Source: Pseudomonas sp. J452
Lineage (GTDB): Bacteria > Pseudomonadota > Gammaproteobacteria > Pseudomonadales > Pseudomonadaceae
NCBI RefSeq assembly: GCF_024666525.1
Contig: NZ_CP088294.1
Span: 3,720,001-3,784,000 of the forward strand
Length of the DNA stretch: 64,000 bases
Direction: 5' to 3'
Every line of letters begins with the position of its first letter. Position 1 is the first letter of the stretch. Of the stretch, positions 25,630 through 34,748 are shown in pieces. The position numbers and the translations under genes were made by a program. The notes under the pieces are model-generated. The model made no database searches. It was not told the DNA's origin and saw only the letters and a program-made list of their open reading frames with translations.

Positions 25630-26882
25630 TGTCCATGAGCAATGAGCAGAGCAAGCGCGGGAGCTGGGAACATTTTCTGCTCCGTGCAGCACGGGAGGTC
25701 TCACTGTCGGAAGCACAGTACGAGAAGATCAACGATCGATACTCCCAGCTGCAGAAAATCCTTAATGCATCCGACAATCCGCTACTGGCGGAGGCGCATA
25801 TTTTTGTTCAGGGCTCCATGCGCCTGAAGACGACGATCAAACCCGTTTCTGGTGCTCCCGAAGATTTGGATACCATCGATGCGGACGCCATTATTTGGCT
25901 TCCCCATGCCCAGGGGGCTGGCGCTCAAGAAGTTCTGGATGCTATCGAAGAGCGATTCAGGACAGGCAGCCGCGTCCAAGAAGAAATCAAGCCGCTGCGT
26001 CGCGGCATCCGGATCGTCTATGCCGACGAAAACCCCGGATTCCATATCGATGTCACGCCAGCGCGTGCCATCAATGGGAACTCTCAAGGCAATGGCGAAG
26101 GTAAGCTGGAAGTGCCAGACCGGGAGACAGGATGGAAGGCGAGCAGCCCTATCCCCTACTCTAACTGGCTGCAGGTCGCTTCTACGCAGACGATCTCCTT
26201 CGAGGAGCATCTGGCTGTCGCGAAAAGTCAGCGTGCCTTTGATGCCGCCACTCAGGATCCGCTGCCTCAATATGAGGAGTACCTCGATCAAGACCCACTT
26301 AGGGCGACGATCAAGCTGCTGAAGCGGCATCGGGATGAGTGGGCCATTCGGACAAAGAATGAGAGCTTCCGACCTATTTCAGCAGTCATCACAACACTCG
26401 CCACTCATGCCTACCTGGACGTGGCGAAAGAGTCTCAGTCGAAACCGCTAAGGCCGCTGGACGCGATCCTCGAAATCGTACGGAGGATGCCGGATCACGT
26501 CAAACACCGGGGGAACGAATGCTTGGTCTGCAACCCCGCCGACAGCGGTGAAAACTTCGCGGAGAAATGGAATAGACCGAGCGAGGGGCATCGCTACCGC
26601 CGGGCGTTCCAAGACTGGCACTCGAATGCCAGCGCATCCGTATCACTGGGGCTTGAGAGCTTCGAGTCCGCAGAGGCCTTTGCCAAGGCGGTCAAGGAAA
26701 ACTTTGGCATGGGGCCTGCCTTCATTTCTGCAGTAAATGGCGAGATTCCGTCCAACTGGACGATGCCAGGCCGCCCGGACGGAACCACCCGAAACTCCAC
26801 GTCGATGGGCGCACTGTTTGGCGGTGTCAGCGGAACAGCGAACTCACAAGAGGATGTGAAGCCAGTTGGGCGTCTTGGTTGA
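25629..26882 (+). CDS. CBASS cyclic-oligonucleotide synthase (CD-NTase)
   Basis: A 417-residue CD-NTase. The active site is the GS motif QGSMRLKTTIKP (62-72) and the acidic pair in DLDTIDADAII (D84, D86), with a third Asp in FHIDVTPA near 139. The AGGAGG ribosome site sits within the cap5 end. It makes a cyclic di- or trinucleotide that activates Cap5; the exact product and clade cannot be told by eye. The chain ends in VGRLG. In type II CBASS the C-terminal glycine of the CD-NTase is the residue activated and conjugated by Cap2, so this end fits the operon. Confidence 0.9.
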   Translation: MSMSNEQSKRGSWEHFLLRAAREVSLSEAQYEKINDRYSQLQKILNASDNPLLAEAHIFVQGSMRLKTTIKPVSGAPEDLDTIDADAIIWLPHAQGAGAQEVLDAIEERFRTGSRVQEEIKPLRRGIRIVYADENPGFHIDVTPARAINGNSQGNGEGKLEVPDRETGWKASSPIPYSNWLQVASTQTISFEEHLAVAKSQRAFDAATQDPLPQYEEYLDQDPLRATIKLLKRHRDEWAIRTKNESFRPISAVITTLATHAYLDVAKESQSKPLRPLDAILEIVRRMPDHVKHRGNECLVCNPADSGENFAEKWNRPSEGHRYRRAFQDWHSNASASVSLGLESFESAEAFAKAVKENFGMGPAFISAVNGEIPSNWTMPGRPDGTTRNSTSMGALFGGVSGTANSQEDVKPVGRLG

Positions 26883-26886
26883 TCAG

Positions 26887-28650
26887 ATGGAGACACCTCT
26901 GCAGCGGGGCATAGCCGCGCTGCGAGGCGCTCTTGGCGAAGATGCCGCACTTGCACTGCTTCAGCCTGTGACCACACGGTCTGACGAAGCCGCAAGTTAT
27001 TACTTTCCTTTGCCCGTTGACTATACGGGCACGGAGCGGCGGCTACGTATCAGCTTTCCGAGGAATTTCCCCCGCGGCGGATTAAGGCTTACTGTCGAAC
27101 CTTCGCCATGGCTTATATGGCCCCACGCCATGGAAGTCGGGCTCTGCCTGCATGGCTTCCAGGAGCGCCCAGTGATGGGCACCCCTGAATACGTGGTGTC
27201 GGATAGCCTGGCTCGGTTACGCAAGATCGTAAGCTTGTCCCAAATGGGGTCATGCGCGGCGGCGCGGGATGCCGAATTTCGGCGCGAAATCACATCCTAC
27301 TGGTCGAGGCAGCAGGGACTGTCTCTACAGAACCTTATTCTTCTGGATCGCCCCCAAGCTGCCTCGCAGCTGTTTGCCCTAAGCGATCCTCGCCAAGCGT
27401 TGCCGTCCGGCCAGGAAACAGTCTGGCTCGCAACAGATCTGTCATCACTGAAAAGGCACTGCAAGCGCACGATTGGCCGATCCCCCAGGATGCGTGCTCC
27501 CGAGACCCCAGGCTTCTACGCAAAGCTTCAGAGTTATCCGGATCTGCGCATTCCGGCCCCTGAGTTACTGCTCACATGGCTCATTCCGCACCTTACTCCC
27601 GGCGACCGCACGCAGCTGTTGGCTTGGTTCAATGAGCGTGGCTCGCTACCTAACCGCTGGATCGCTTTGGAGCTTCCGGGAGATACCGGTGCTCCGATCT
27701 ACTGCCTTAACGTTCGCGCTTACGGCCCACAGTTGGATCGAGGATCAAAGTTTTACCTACGTTCAGCGCGGCGCCGGCCAGCAGTCGCGGTAAGCCACCC
27801 CCCAGTTCTGATCCGAGCAACGACCCTGGATGTACTGGATCGGACAGAGATTTTGTCCCGTGACCTCAGCGGTGTGGCGCAGAACCTGGAAGCGGCTCGC
27901 GTAGTTTGTGTTGGGGTCGGCTCGTTGGGTAGTACGGTTGCCATACAGTTGGCGCGCTCGGGTGTTGGGCATCTGACACTCATTGACCCGGATCACTTGG
28001 TGTCGGCGAATCTCGGCAGGCATGTGCTCGGGGCCGATGACCTAGGCCTGGCCAAGGCCGAAGCGCTGCAGGAGCGAATTCGCAAAGACCTGCCTACCAC
28101 GGAGGTCGCTGCGTTCGCAGACTTCGCTGAAGTGGTGATGTACCAGAATTCCGAGGTATTTGATAAAGCGGATCTGGTCGTAGTTACCACTGCGGATTGG
28201 CAGTCAGAGGTGGCTCTGTGGAGCGCCAAGTCGAATGGCACATCCTGGGGTCTACTCCAGGCCTGGAGCGAACCTCATACGCAGGTGGGGCATGTGCTCC
28301 TTGCACCATCGGGTGCATTTGATGCTCGAGGCCTATTCACAGAAAACGGTGAATTTAGGCACAAGTTCACCGAGTGGCCGGAAGGTGGTGTCGTCGCCCT
28401 TCCCGCCTGCGGAGAGAGTTTCATCCCAGGAGGTTCTCTGGGAATGGTGAACATTGCTTCAATGGTCTCTCAGGCCGCATTACGAGCATTGAGCGGCGGC
28501 ACCGGAACCCCGATCTGGGTGAGCAGCATCAATAGCCCTCACGACGTGGCGACGCTGGGAGGGCAGTATCTGGGTCCTGAACTACCTACCGGCATGCAGC
28601 ACGCTCAGGTGGAGCGCGATTGGCCGGAGCAATTGGAGACAGCTCGATGA
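26887..28650 (+). CDS. cap2: CBASS Cap2 (E2-E1 fusion ligase)
   Basis: A 587-residue fusion. The N-terminal E2-like part has the catalytic Cys in GLCLHG (C87). After a linker, a ThiF-type E1 adenylation domain starts at GVGSLGSTVAIQLARSG (nucleotide loop, about 340) and carries the metal and ATP contacts in LIDPDHLVSANLGRH. The E1 active Cys is in LPACGESF (about 508). Cap2 activates the C-terminus of the CD-NTase and conjugates it to a target, which primes the synthase. I chose ATG 26,887, just after the CD-NTase stop; TTG codons upstream are possible. It overlaps cap3 by ATGA. Confidence 0.88.
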   Translation: METPLQRGIAALRGALGEDAALALLQPVTTRSDEAASYYFPLPVDYTGTERRLRISFPRNFPRGGLRLTVEPSPWLIWPHAMEVGLCLHGFQERPVMGTPEYVVSDSLARLRKIVSLSQMGSCAAARDAEFRREITSYWSRQQGLSLQNLILLDRPQAASQLFALSDPRQALPSGQETVWLATDLSSLKRHCKRTIGRSPRMRAPETPGFYAKLQSYPDLRIPAPELLLTWLIPHLTPGDRTQLLAWFNERGSLPNRWIALELPGDTGAPIYCLNVRAYGPQLDRGSKFYLRSARRRPAVAVSHPPVLIRATTLDVLDRTEILSRDLSGVAQNLEAARVVCVGVGSLGSTVAIQLARSGVGHLTLIDPDHLVSANLGRHVLGADDLGLAKAEALQERIRKDLPTTEVAAFADFAEVVMYQNSEVFDKADLVVVTTADWQSEVALWSAKSNGTSWGLLQAWSEPHTQVGHVLLAPSGAFDARGLFTENGEFRHKFTEWPEGGVVALPACGESFIPGGSLGMVNIASMVSQAALRALSGGTGTPIWVSSINSPHDVATLGGQYLGPELPTGMQHAQVERDWPEQLETAR

Positions 28651-29139
28651 CGGCCATCGCCTGGCAATGGAGCTGGCCCGGGGTGGACACTCATCTGTTG
28701 GTATCGCAGGACGTTGCGAGCCTGTTGGAGCGCTATCGGCAGAGGCACTTCGATGTGGAGCGTGGGGGACAGCTATTCGTCGACCCCGCAAGCGCTGCCG
28801 GACTGGTACTTGCCTTAGCGACGCCCCCCCCATCGAGATGACCGGGCTGGAAGAACTTGGCTGGAGTTGAATGCTCACCGCTGCCGAGACGAAATTGAAC
28901 GAGCCAATGCTGCCGGGCTCCGACTGGTGGGGTACTGGCATACTCACCCGCAAAGCATTCCTATGATCTCCCCCACTGATGTCGGGAGTTTTTCCAGGTT
29001 TGCCGCGCGCTACACACAAGATCTGCCGCGGCCGCTGGCAATCATCGTGGGCAACTCCAGCAGCCCTGAAGGCATAAAGGCTTGGTCCTTCAGGGAGGGG
29101 CGTTATGTTGAAGCTGCATGGGGTAGCTGGCCAGGTTAG
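28647..29139 (+). pseudogene. cap3: CBASS Cap3 JAB/JAMM peptidase, frameshifted
   Basis: The gene should encode about 163 residues that trim Cap2-made conjugates. From ATG 28,647 the frame reads MTAIAWQWSWPG to VERGGQLFVDP (catalytic Glu) and then breaks at a run of eight C (28,824-28,831), ending in ATPPPSR. With seven C the reading becomes ATPPHRDDRAGRTWLELN and runs into GYWHTHPQSIPMISPTD, the complete JAMM motif HxHPx7SxxD, with the stop at 29,139. Loss of Cap3 would be expected to leave the CD-NTase conjugates untrimmed. A homopolymer sequencing error is an equal explanation. Confidence 0.85.
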
Positions 29140-29684
29140 CGGTTACACCCGCCTGCCAGCATTAGCGCGAAAAGCTCCGCCTGAAATCGTGCATCGTCCA
29201 ACGCATTATGGTTGGGTGAGCTTTGGGGTTTGAGCCGAGCGGTCATTTGGGAGGATTTGGTTTCCTTCCAGCGGCAGCCGGTAGCCCCCATGTAATACGC
29301 CTTCATATCAATTGCGGTGAACCCAAAGGGGTTTGCCCCAGCATACTTGTGGAAGTAGTAATTGATGAAGGACCAGTCAAATGGAGTATTAAGCCCCACG
29401 AAAACGACTTTCTGATCTGCCGGGCATACCTGGGTCAGCCATTGCTCCAACTTGAGCATCGCGACCTGCGGAGCAAGCCCCTCGCTTTCTAGCCTTGTTA
29501 GATCAAGGCCAGTTACGGCCACTGCTTCCGGATCGTGCTGTATACCGTCAGGCTGAAGCTCAAGATAAATAGAGCTGGCAGGCTCACTCACGAGGCAGGC
29601 CCCAATGGAAAGCAAGCTATAGATGCCCGGCACCGGCCCGGAAGTTTCTACGTCGACGGAAACATAAAGCTCATCGCTCACCAT
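29136..29684 (-). CDS. DEDDh-type 3'-5' exonuclease
   Basis: A 182-residue exonuclease of the DnaQ-like fold. The motifs are in order: ExoI SVDVETSG (D, E), ExoII LNTPFDWSF (D) and ExoIII HNALDDA (H, D), the DEDDh set. It is probably a DNA or RNA 3'-5' exonuclease; the substrate is unknown. It is convergent with the cap3 reading frame and their stops overlap by four bases. It lies at the edge of the CBASS operon and could be part of the defence island, but does not look like a standard CBASS component. Confidence 0.82.
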   Translation of the reverse strand: MVSDELYVSVDVETSGPVPGIYSLLSIGACLVSEPASSIYLELQPDGIQHDPEAVAVTGLDLTRLESEGLAPQVAMLKLEQWLTQVCPADQKVVFVGLNTPFDWSFINYYFHKYAGANPFGFTAIDMKAYYMGATGCRWKETKSSQMTARLKPQSSPNHNALDDARFQAELFALMLAGGCNR

Positions 29685-29772
29685 TTTACCCCTTTATTTA
29701 GTCCGATCCATTCGGACAGTATGCGGTGAGTTGTATAAGCCGAACACCCACCCCCATGGAGACGTCAGCGTC

Positions 29773-30669
29773 ATGGACAACGCTCGTGATCGTATTACAC
29801 AGGAAATTGTTGAGGCCGAGGACCTTAAACTGCTGGTGGCAGTGGATACCTATGGCTACCAATGCCCTGGTTGCAAAACTCAGGCCTTCCCGCGCGCCTA
29901 CCGCCAGGAGAACTTGGTTCGGGCTCACTTTCAACTTCGCGACCCTCACGTCTCAGGTTGTGAGGTGGAGGGCGAAACTAAGGTTATAGCGCAGGGCAAG
30001 CGCGGCAGTGTTCAGCAGGAATTAGAGACCTCGCCAGGTTTATCACCCGCCCGGCTGCAGCTGGTTGAAGACCGTACCATCGTCGATCCTGCGCTACCTC
30101 ACACCGAGTGTCAGACACAGAGCGTCAGACGGTTGGATGGAGCTACTGGCCTGGTGCGACGAGAGGGACGACGCGCTGCGAACAGTATTCGTCCTATCTG
30201 CCGTGCTTTTTTGCGTTTCCCCTTCGATAGGCATCTTTCTTTAGCTATCCCGGGTATTGCCCCAACGACCTATCAAACCGCCTTCAAGAAACTTCGGGCG
30301 AAAGGGTTGGAGCCATGTCCGAATGCACGCATTTTCTATGGAGAACTGGCCTGGACGCCAGCCGCTGAATCGCCCGAACACATAACCATTTCACTCAACG
30401 CGGGCGAATGGGAGGAGAAAAAACTAACGCCTTACCAGGTGGTCGTCCTCTGGAGCGAGTGGTCAGCAGTTGCCTGCGGGCGGCTGAAAAACGAGCTGGA
30501 AATAGCCCGTCAAGAGAACATGAAAGCCAAAAAAGATAAGCAGGCATCCCGCAGTTACCTCTTCTTTGTGGGCGCCCAGGATGCTAAGAACCCTGCAATT
30601 TTCCATGTGCTGGACCATCGACTCATTTGCACCGCACATGACGAACTGGTGTTCCCAGTGCGCAGCTAG
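29773..30669 (+). CDS. Hypothetical protein with CoiA-like zinc motif
   Basis: A 298-residue protein. The N-terminal part has YQCPGCKTQAF and a downstream HFQLRDPHVSGC pattern, reminiscent of the small zinc-binding N-terminus of CoiA-like proteins. The centre and C-terminus (for example KLTPYQVVVLWSEWSAVA and LFFVGAQDAKNPAIFHVLDH) show no family I can name. The ATG at 29,773 was preferred over a TTG at 29,731. A CoiA-like protein lies nearby at 33,404-34,543, so the two could be functionally linked. Confidence 0.5.
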   Translation: MDNARDRITQEIVEAEDLKLLVAVDTYGYQCPGCKTQAFPRAYRQENLVRAHFQLRDPHVSGCEVEGETKVIAQGKRGSVQQELETSPGLSPARLQLVEDRTIVDPALPHTECQTQSVRRLDGATGLVRREGRRAANSIRPICRAFLRFPFDRHLSLAIPGIAPTTYQTAFKKLRAKGLEPCPNARIFYGELAWTPAAESPEHITISLNAGEWEEKKLTPYQVVVLWSEWSAVACGRLKNELEIARQENMKAKKDKQASRSYLFFVGAQDAKNPAIFHVLDHRLICTAHDELVFPVRS

Positions 30670-30697
30670 GGGCGGATCGGGGCCGCGGAAGGCGGTC

Positions 30698-31657
30698 TTA
30701 TGGCAGTCCCTCGGGCCAGTTTGAGATGTGTTGTAGCGCACTCAGCTGCCCAGGGAACACCCCTGTGCTCTCGACATAGCGCAATGCCGATTGCCCATCG
30801 CTCCAGCCTACGTACTGCATCAGCGCTTTGAGATCCCAGCCGCTGCGGGTGGCCCAGGTGGCAAACCCGCGGCGCAGCGAGTGGCTACTGTACAGCTCCG
30901 AAGGCAGCCCTGCCGCCTGCAGTACGGCGCGCATGAGTGGGACAACGCTATTTGGGTGCAAGCCCTGCTCACCTAAGTGCCCCCAGCGATCAATTCCACG
31001 GAATACCGGCCCTCGAGCTATGCCCGCCACGCTGATCCAGTCGACGTAGGCTTGTACTGGGCACAGCCTGGCCAGCGCCGGGGCGTTGAAGGTCTGGCCT
31101 TGGTTGTCGCGATCACCTTTGCTCCAGGGCAGGAACAGTTGCATGCCCTCCCCGGTCCGCACCTGGATGTGTTCGACCTGCAGGCGGCACAGCTCATCGC
31201 TGCGAAACGCCCGCCAGAAGCCAATCAGCATCAACGCACGATCGCGACAACAGCGCAGCAACCGCGGCCAGTCGTCCTCCGCTCGTGCTCTCCCCTCGGC
31301 CTGCTCCAGCCACAGCACGCACTGCTCGAGTTGGCGTAATTGCAGCGGTTCAGCCTGCTTCTCCTGACGCGGATGCAGGGTACGGATGCCCTTGAGAATC
31401 TGACGAACCAATGGGGTCTTGGTCGGATCGGGGAAGCCTTGGCTGACGTGCCACTGCGCCAGTGCCGCCAGGCGCAGCTTGAGGGTGTTACTGGACAGCG
31501 TGGCGGCGTGATCGACCAGGTAGCGCACGATGGCATCGCTGGTCGCCGGCAGAAAGCCGCCCCAGGTGACTTCGAAGTGTTCGAGCGCCTGCTGGTAGCT
31601 GCGCCGGGTGTTAGCTCGGGTACCGGCCTGTAGGTACCGCTCGATGTCCTGGCTCAT
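30698..31657 (-). CDS. Tyrosine recombinase (site-specific integrase)
   Basis: A 319-residue tyrosine recombinase with a core-binding domain (about 1-100) and a catalytic domain. The expected residues are present: R152 in AFRSDELCRL, K180 in WSKGD, H259 and R262 in SSHSLRRGFAT, W285 in YVGWSDG and nucleophile Y294 in LRYVESTG. GGGAG precedes the ATG. It is divergent from the KfrA-like gene. It could act in island integration or resolution; no attachment site was recognised nearby. Confidence 0.9.
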   Translation of the reverse strand: MSQDIERYLQAGTRANTRRSYQQALEHFEVTWGGFLPATSDAIVRYLVDHAATLSSNTLKLRLAALAQWHVSQGFPDPTKTPLVRQILKGIRTLHPRQEKQAEPLQLRQLEQCVLWLEQAEGRARAEDDWPRLLRCCRDRALMLIGFWRAFRSDELCRLQVEHIQVRTGEGMQLFLPWSKGDRDNQGQTFNAPALARLCPVQAYVDWISVAGIARGPVFRGIDRWGHLGEQGLHPNSVVPLMRAVLQAAGLPSELYSSHSLRRGFATWATRSGWDLKALMQYVGWSDGQSALRYVESTGVFPGQLSALQHISNWPEGLP

Positions 31658-31795
31658 CTGAGCGCATCTCCCTGGTGTACCGGTGAGCGACTGCCAAACG
31701 ACGAAAATGCCGCTTCACCTTGGATAATTCGTGATTACCCAATTCTAGATTATTGGCAGAAAAGAAGGGAAATTCTTGATAAAGTGCTATGTATC

Positions 31796-31808
31796 TACAT
31801 GGTATGTA
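31796..31808. repeat. Inverted repeat before the KfrA-like gene
   Basis: TACAT-GGT-ATGTA sits 31 bases before the KfrA-like start and within the region shared with the divergent integrase. KfrA proteins bind their own promoters, so this is a candidate operator. TTGATA lies about 20 bases upstream as a possible -35. Confidence 0.35.
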
Positions 31809-31839
31809 CTACAGAACGAAATCGTTAGGAGTCCTCGTT

Positions 31840-32841
31840 ATGGCCCGTGGTGGAATCAACAAAGCTGTCGTGAAGAAAGCGCGGAATGACCTCCTCGCCC
31901 GCGGCGTCCACCCCAGTATTGATGCGGTGCGTATCGAGCTGGGCAACACGGGCTCCAAGAGCACTATCCACCGGTACCTGAAGGAGCTGGAGGCCGAGAG
32001 CGAGCCGGCCTCGCCGGGAGATGCGTTGAGCGGACCGCTGACGAACCTAGTCGGCCATCTGCTGGATCAATTGAGGCAAGAAGCGCAGCAGTCCGTGGCC
32101 CAGACCCACGAAGCGTTGCTGCGCGAGCGCACGGCAGTACAGCAGCAATCGGCCGTACTCGAGCCTCGGATGCGAAACCTCGAATCACAGTGCTCGGGCC
32201 TGGCTCTACAGCTGCAAGCGGCCCAGGAGTTGGTTCTCCAGGAGCAGCAACAGCGGCAAACGGTCGAAATCGACAACGCTCGAATGGTTCAATCCCTGCG
32301 GGATCTGGAGGTACGCGTCAAGGAGCGCGAAGAGCGCATTCAATCGCTTGAAGACATGCATCAGCACGCTCGTGACGGCATGGAGCATTACCGCCAGGCC
32401 AGCAAGGAACAGCGAGAACAAGAGCAGCGCCGTCATGAAACCCAGGCCAGCCAGCTTCAGGCCGAGATACGCCAACTGCAACAAACGCTGATGATCAAGC
32501 ATGACGAGCTGACACAGCTGAACCGTGACAACGCACGACTACTCACCGAGGCGCGACAACAGCAGAAAGATCAGCGTGCGCTGGAGCAGCTTCTCGCGCA
32601 GAGGAGTCAGGCGCTGGAAAACGCTCAGAGCACACTGGCTAGCATGGGGCGTACGAATGAAACACTCGAACAGCAACGCCAGGCCCTGCAGGGAGAAGTG
32701 ACTCGGTTGGATGAAGCCCGCACAGCGCAAACAGAGCAAGTGCAGAGCCTGCAGCGACGGCTAGCCGAAACTACTGATCAATTGAAGGCACTCGGACATG
32801 TGTCGCCGCCAGCCCATGTGCCGATGCCTTCAAAGAGTTAG
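31840..32841 (+). CDS. KfrA-like DNA-binding coiled-coil protein
   Basis: A 333-residue protein. Its N-terminal 75 residues (NKAVVKKARNDLLARGVHPSIDAVRIELG, STIHRYLKELE) match the KfrA N-terminal DNA-binding domain of plasmid-stability proteins. The rest is a long coiled coil of Gln- and Glu-rich heptads (about 80-310). AGGAG sits nine bases before ATG 31,840; a longer frame upstream is not used. Proteins of this kind bind DNA and polymerize. The inferred role is control of the adjacent integrase or of island stability. Confidence 0.75.
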   Translation: MARGGINKAVVKKARNDLLARGVHPSIDAVRIELGNTGSKSTIHRYLKELEAESEPASPGDALSGPLTNLVGHLLDQLRQEAQQSVAQTHEALLRERTAVQQQSAVLEPRMRNLESQCSGLALQLQAAQELVLQEQQQRQTVEIDNARMVQSLRDLEVRVKEREERIQSLEDMHQHARDGMEHYRQASKEQREQEQRRHETQASQLQAEIRQLQQTLMIKHDELTQLNRDNARLLTEARQQQKDQRALEQLLAQRSQALENAQSTLASMGRTNETLEQQRQALQGEVTRLDEARTAQTEQVQSLQRRLAETTDQLKALGHVSPPAHVPMPSKS

Positions 32842-32909
32842 TACAGGCGACTGCCCTGATCAGTCCCTGCCCAAGTGACAACGATTATTGGCCCGCAACA
32901 GGAACATCA

Positions 32910-33113
32910 ATGCCGACGAAAGACGAATTGCGAGAGATCCTCGCGCGCCAGGCAGGGGAATTTCAGCACGCCGGCGGTGAGGTTGTTCTCTATGCCGCCA
33001 AGAGCGAGCCCACCAAGAAGCCCTGGAAGAAGAGACCGAGCCTGCTCGATGAAGCCTTTCGCCGTGAGCTGGAGAAGTCGGAAAAGGAGCTTCGGGACAA
33101 AGAGTGCCCATGA
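32910..33113 (+). CDS. Small charged hypothetical protein
   Basis: A 67-residue protein rich in Lys and Glu (KKPWKKRPSLLDEAF, LEKSEKELRDKE). No domain is recognised. It overlaps the next gene by four bases (ATGA), which suggests a two-gene unit downstream of the KfrA-like gene. Confidence 0.5.
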   Translation: MPTKDELREILARQAGEFQHAGGEVVLYAAKSEPTKKPWKKRPSLLDEAFRRELEKSEKELRDKECP

Positions 33114-33364
33114 GCCCGGAGCCCCACTCCTGCATCGCCGCCGGCCTGCACATCATCGTGGAGGCTATCGCCGTGTCAACCAGGTGGTTCACTGCAGATA
33201 ACAAGCCCTGTGCAGTTGTCCAGGTCATAAGCAACAAAGGTGGGCCAATGGGCCATCAGATCCAGTCGCAGCCCTGCCCTGTCTTCGAGCTTGACGCCGA
33301 AATGGAGGCCTTCCGCGAGTTAGCTGTGTTCTTCGGCAGCCCCCAGCACGCCGGCCGGCGGTAA
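33110..33364 (+). CDS. Small hypothetical protein coupled to the previous gene
   Basis: An 84-residue protein (MSPEPHSCIAAGLHIIVEA ... FFGSPQHAGRR) with no recognised family. The start overlaps the upstream stop as ATGA, which argues that both are real genes. No signal peptide is evident. The function is unknown. Confidence 0.45.
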   Translation: MSPEPHSCIAAGLHIIVEAIAVSTRWFTADNKPCAVVQVISNKGGPMGHQIQSQPCPVFELDAEMEAFRELAVFFGSPQHAGRR

Positions 33365-33403
33365 GTTCAGGGCCGATCTCAAGCCTGTGACAAGCTCGGG
33401 GCG

Positions 33404-34543
33404 CTACGTAGTGCATCTGCTCGAAGTGCCTGAGGTCCGCACCCCGGCCGAGCTATCCCCGCCCGCCCGATCCTCATAGGTATGCTCCGCGTCCAGTAAG
33501 TCATGATCGAGTCGCCATTGCTGCAAGCTGTGGCTTATGCCCCACCAGTTGGCGGCTTTCACCAAGCTTGCACTGGCCTGGATAGAGCAACTGCCAACTT
33601 TTCTTTCCGCATAGGCGGCCCGCTTGACGTTCTCCCCTGGAACCTTAGCCTCGCAGTGTGGGCACACATCACTCGGCATCATCGAGACCGGCATCCCGCA
33701 AGCTAGTAATTCAGTGCGAAGTGCCGCTGAGGCTAAGAGTGTTTTGTGGTGAAGCCAAAACGGCTCCCGGCTTGCTTCACCATTAATGATTAGCAGGGAC
33801 GTGGCCTCATGGTCCCGCCTGCAGTAAAAGCAGTGCGCCGGCGAAGCGTACTGGTCGATCACCGCTTGCTCGCCTACCTGCATACTGCCAAACCAAAAAC
33901 GCCGATTGAGTAATGCTCGTATGAACTGGGCTATGGGAATCCCACGCAAGCGGAAAATGGGGTTTGGTGGTGAGTCATCAGCTTTGTGATGGATCATCAT
34001 CTGCTTGGCATAAACCTCATAAGTGCCGTCAGAGTGCACTCCGACTCTCACTGCGGGGATTTGCTCTCGCACCAGAAACTGCTCCTGGCGATGAAGCCAG
34101 AGGGCTTTTACACCAGCGGATTTGTATCTGGCATGCCGCTCAACAGTGACCTTGTCGCTTTGCCGGCTCCACTGAACCTCGATCGCAAACCTTGCCCGGC
34201 CGCGGGAAGCCATAACGTCGGCCACCCACAATTCGCCTTCGCGAGATTCACCCCGCACCTCCGTTTCAGCGTCCCATCCGCTCTCAATAAGCGCCTCGCA
34301 CACCTGCAGCTTAATCTCCAAGTGCTCGGCAGACTCCGATGCCGAAGTGCAGGTACCTTTGACTTTGTGCGCGAAGAACCGGGTTCCGCGTTCGCTCTTC
34401 TTTAAGACTACGCCGCGGCCGCAGCAGGGCATGCTCAGGTGCCGAAATTGGGCATTGGACTGCCGCAGCGCCTCCCACTCCCACTCGCTCATCTTGAATG
34501 AATGGATGCTCTTCCTATCCGCGTCGACGCAACGTAGAGGCAT
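33404..34543 (-). CDS. CoiA-like competence/nuclease-family protein
   Basis: A 379-residue protein. The N-terminal CCGRGVVLKKSERGTRFFAHK is the small zinc-binding front of CoiA-like proteins. A PD-(D/E)xK-like nuclease core follows: HLEIKLQVCEAL, the Glu-rich WDAETEVRGE, VADVMASRGR, then FAIEVQWSRQS. The C-terminal half has zinc-type pairs (CFYCRRDH, CPHCEAK). CoiA proteins aid DNA uptake and recombination. In an island they may process incoming or element DNA. Confidence 0.7.
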   Translation of the reverse strand: MPLRCVDADRKSIHSFKMSEWEWEALRQSNAQFRHLSMPCCGRGVVLKKSERGTRFFAHKVKGTCTSASESAEHLEIKLQVCEALIESGWDAETEVRGESREGELWVADVMASRGRARFAIEVQWSRQSDKVTVERHARYKSAGVKALWLHRQEQFLVREQIPAVRVGVHSDGTYEVYAKQMMIHHKADDSPPNPIFRLRGIPIAQFIRALLNRRFWFGSMQVGEQAVIDQYASPAHCFYCRRDHEATSLLIINGEASREPFWLHHKTLLASAALRTELLACGMPVSMMPSDVCPHCEAKVPGENVKRAAYAERKVGSCSIQASASLVKAANWWGISHSLQQWRLDHDLLDAEHTYEDRAGGDSSAGVRTSGTSSRCTT

Positions 34544-34748
34544 AGCAACTCAACAGCCAGTAGGAGTGGGACGATCTGCCAGACCGGTAGCGATAAATGG
34601 AGGCGCATACCGGTTGTACTCTGGCGTTGGGCCATGGGCCAAGTGCAGACGAGCATCGCACCTACAACCGACACAATCATAGCTAAGCTCAAATACGAGC
34701 ATGCGCACACCGCGAGGCCATGCCGTTTTCACAACAAGCGATCCTATA

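Noticed and set aside
28824..28831. C8 run in cap3 as a phase-variation switch
   Set aside because: Possible, but the same kind of +1 shift recurs at other G/C runs in core genes, so a sequencing or assembly artefact is at least as likely.
30698..31657. Integrase as evidence for a prophage
   Set aside because: No capsid, tail, terminase or lysis genes are present in the neighbourhood.
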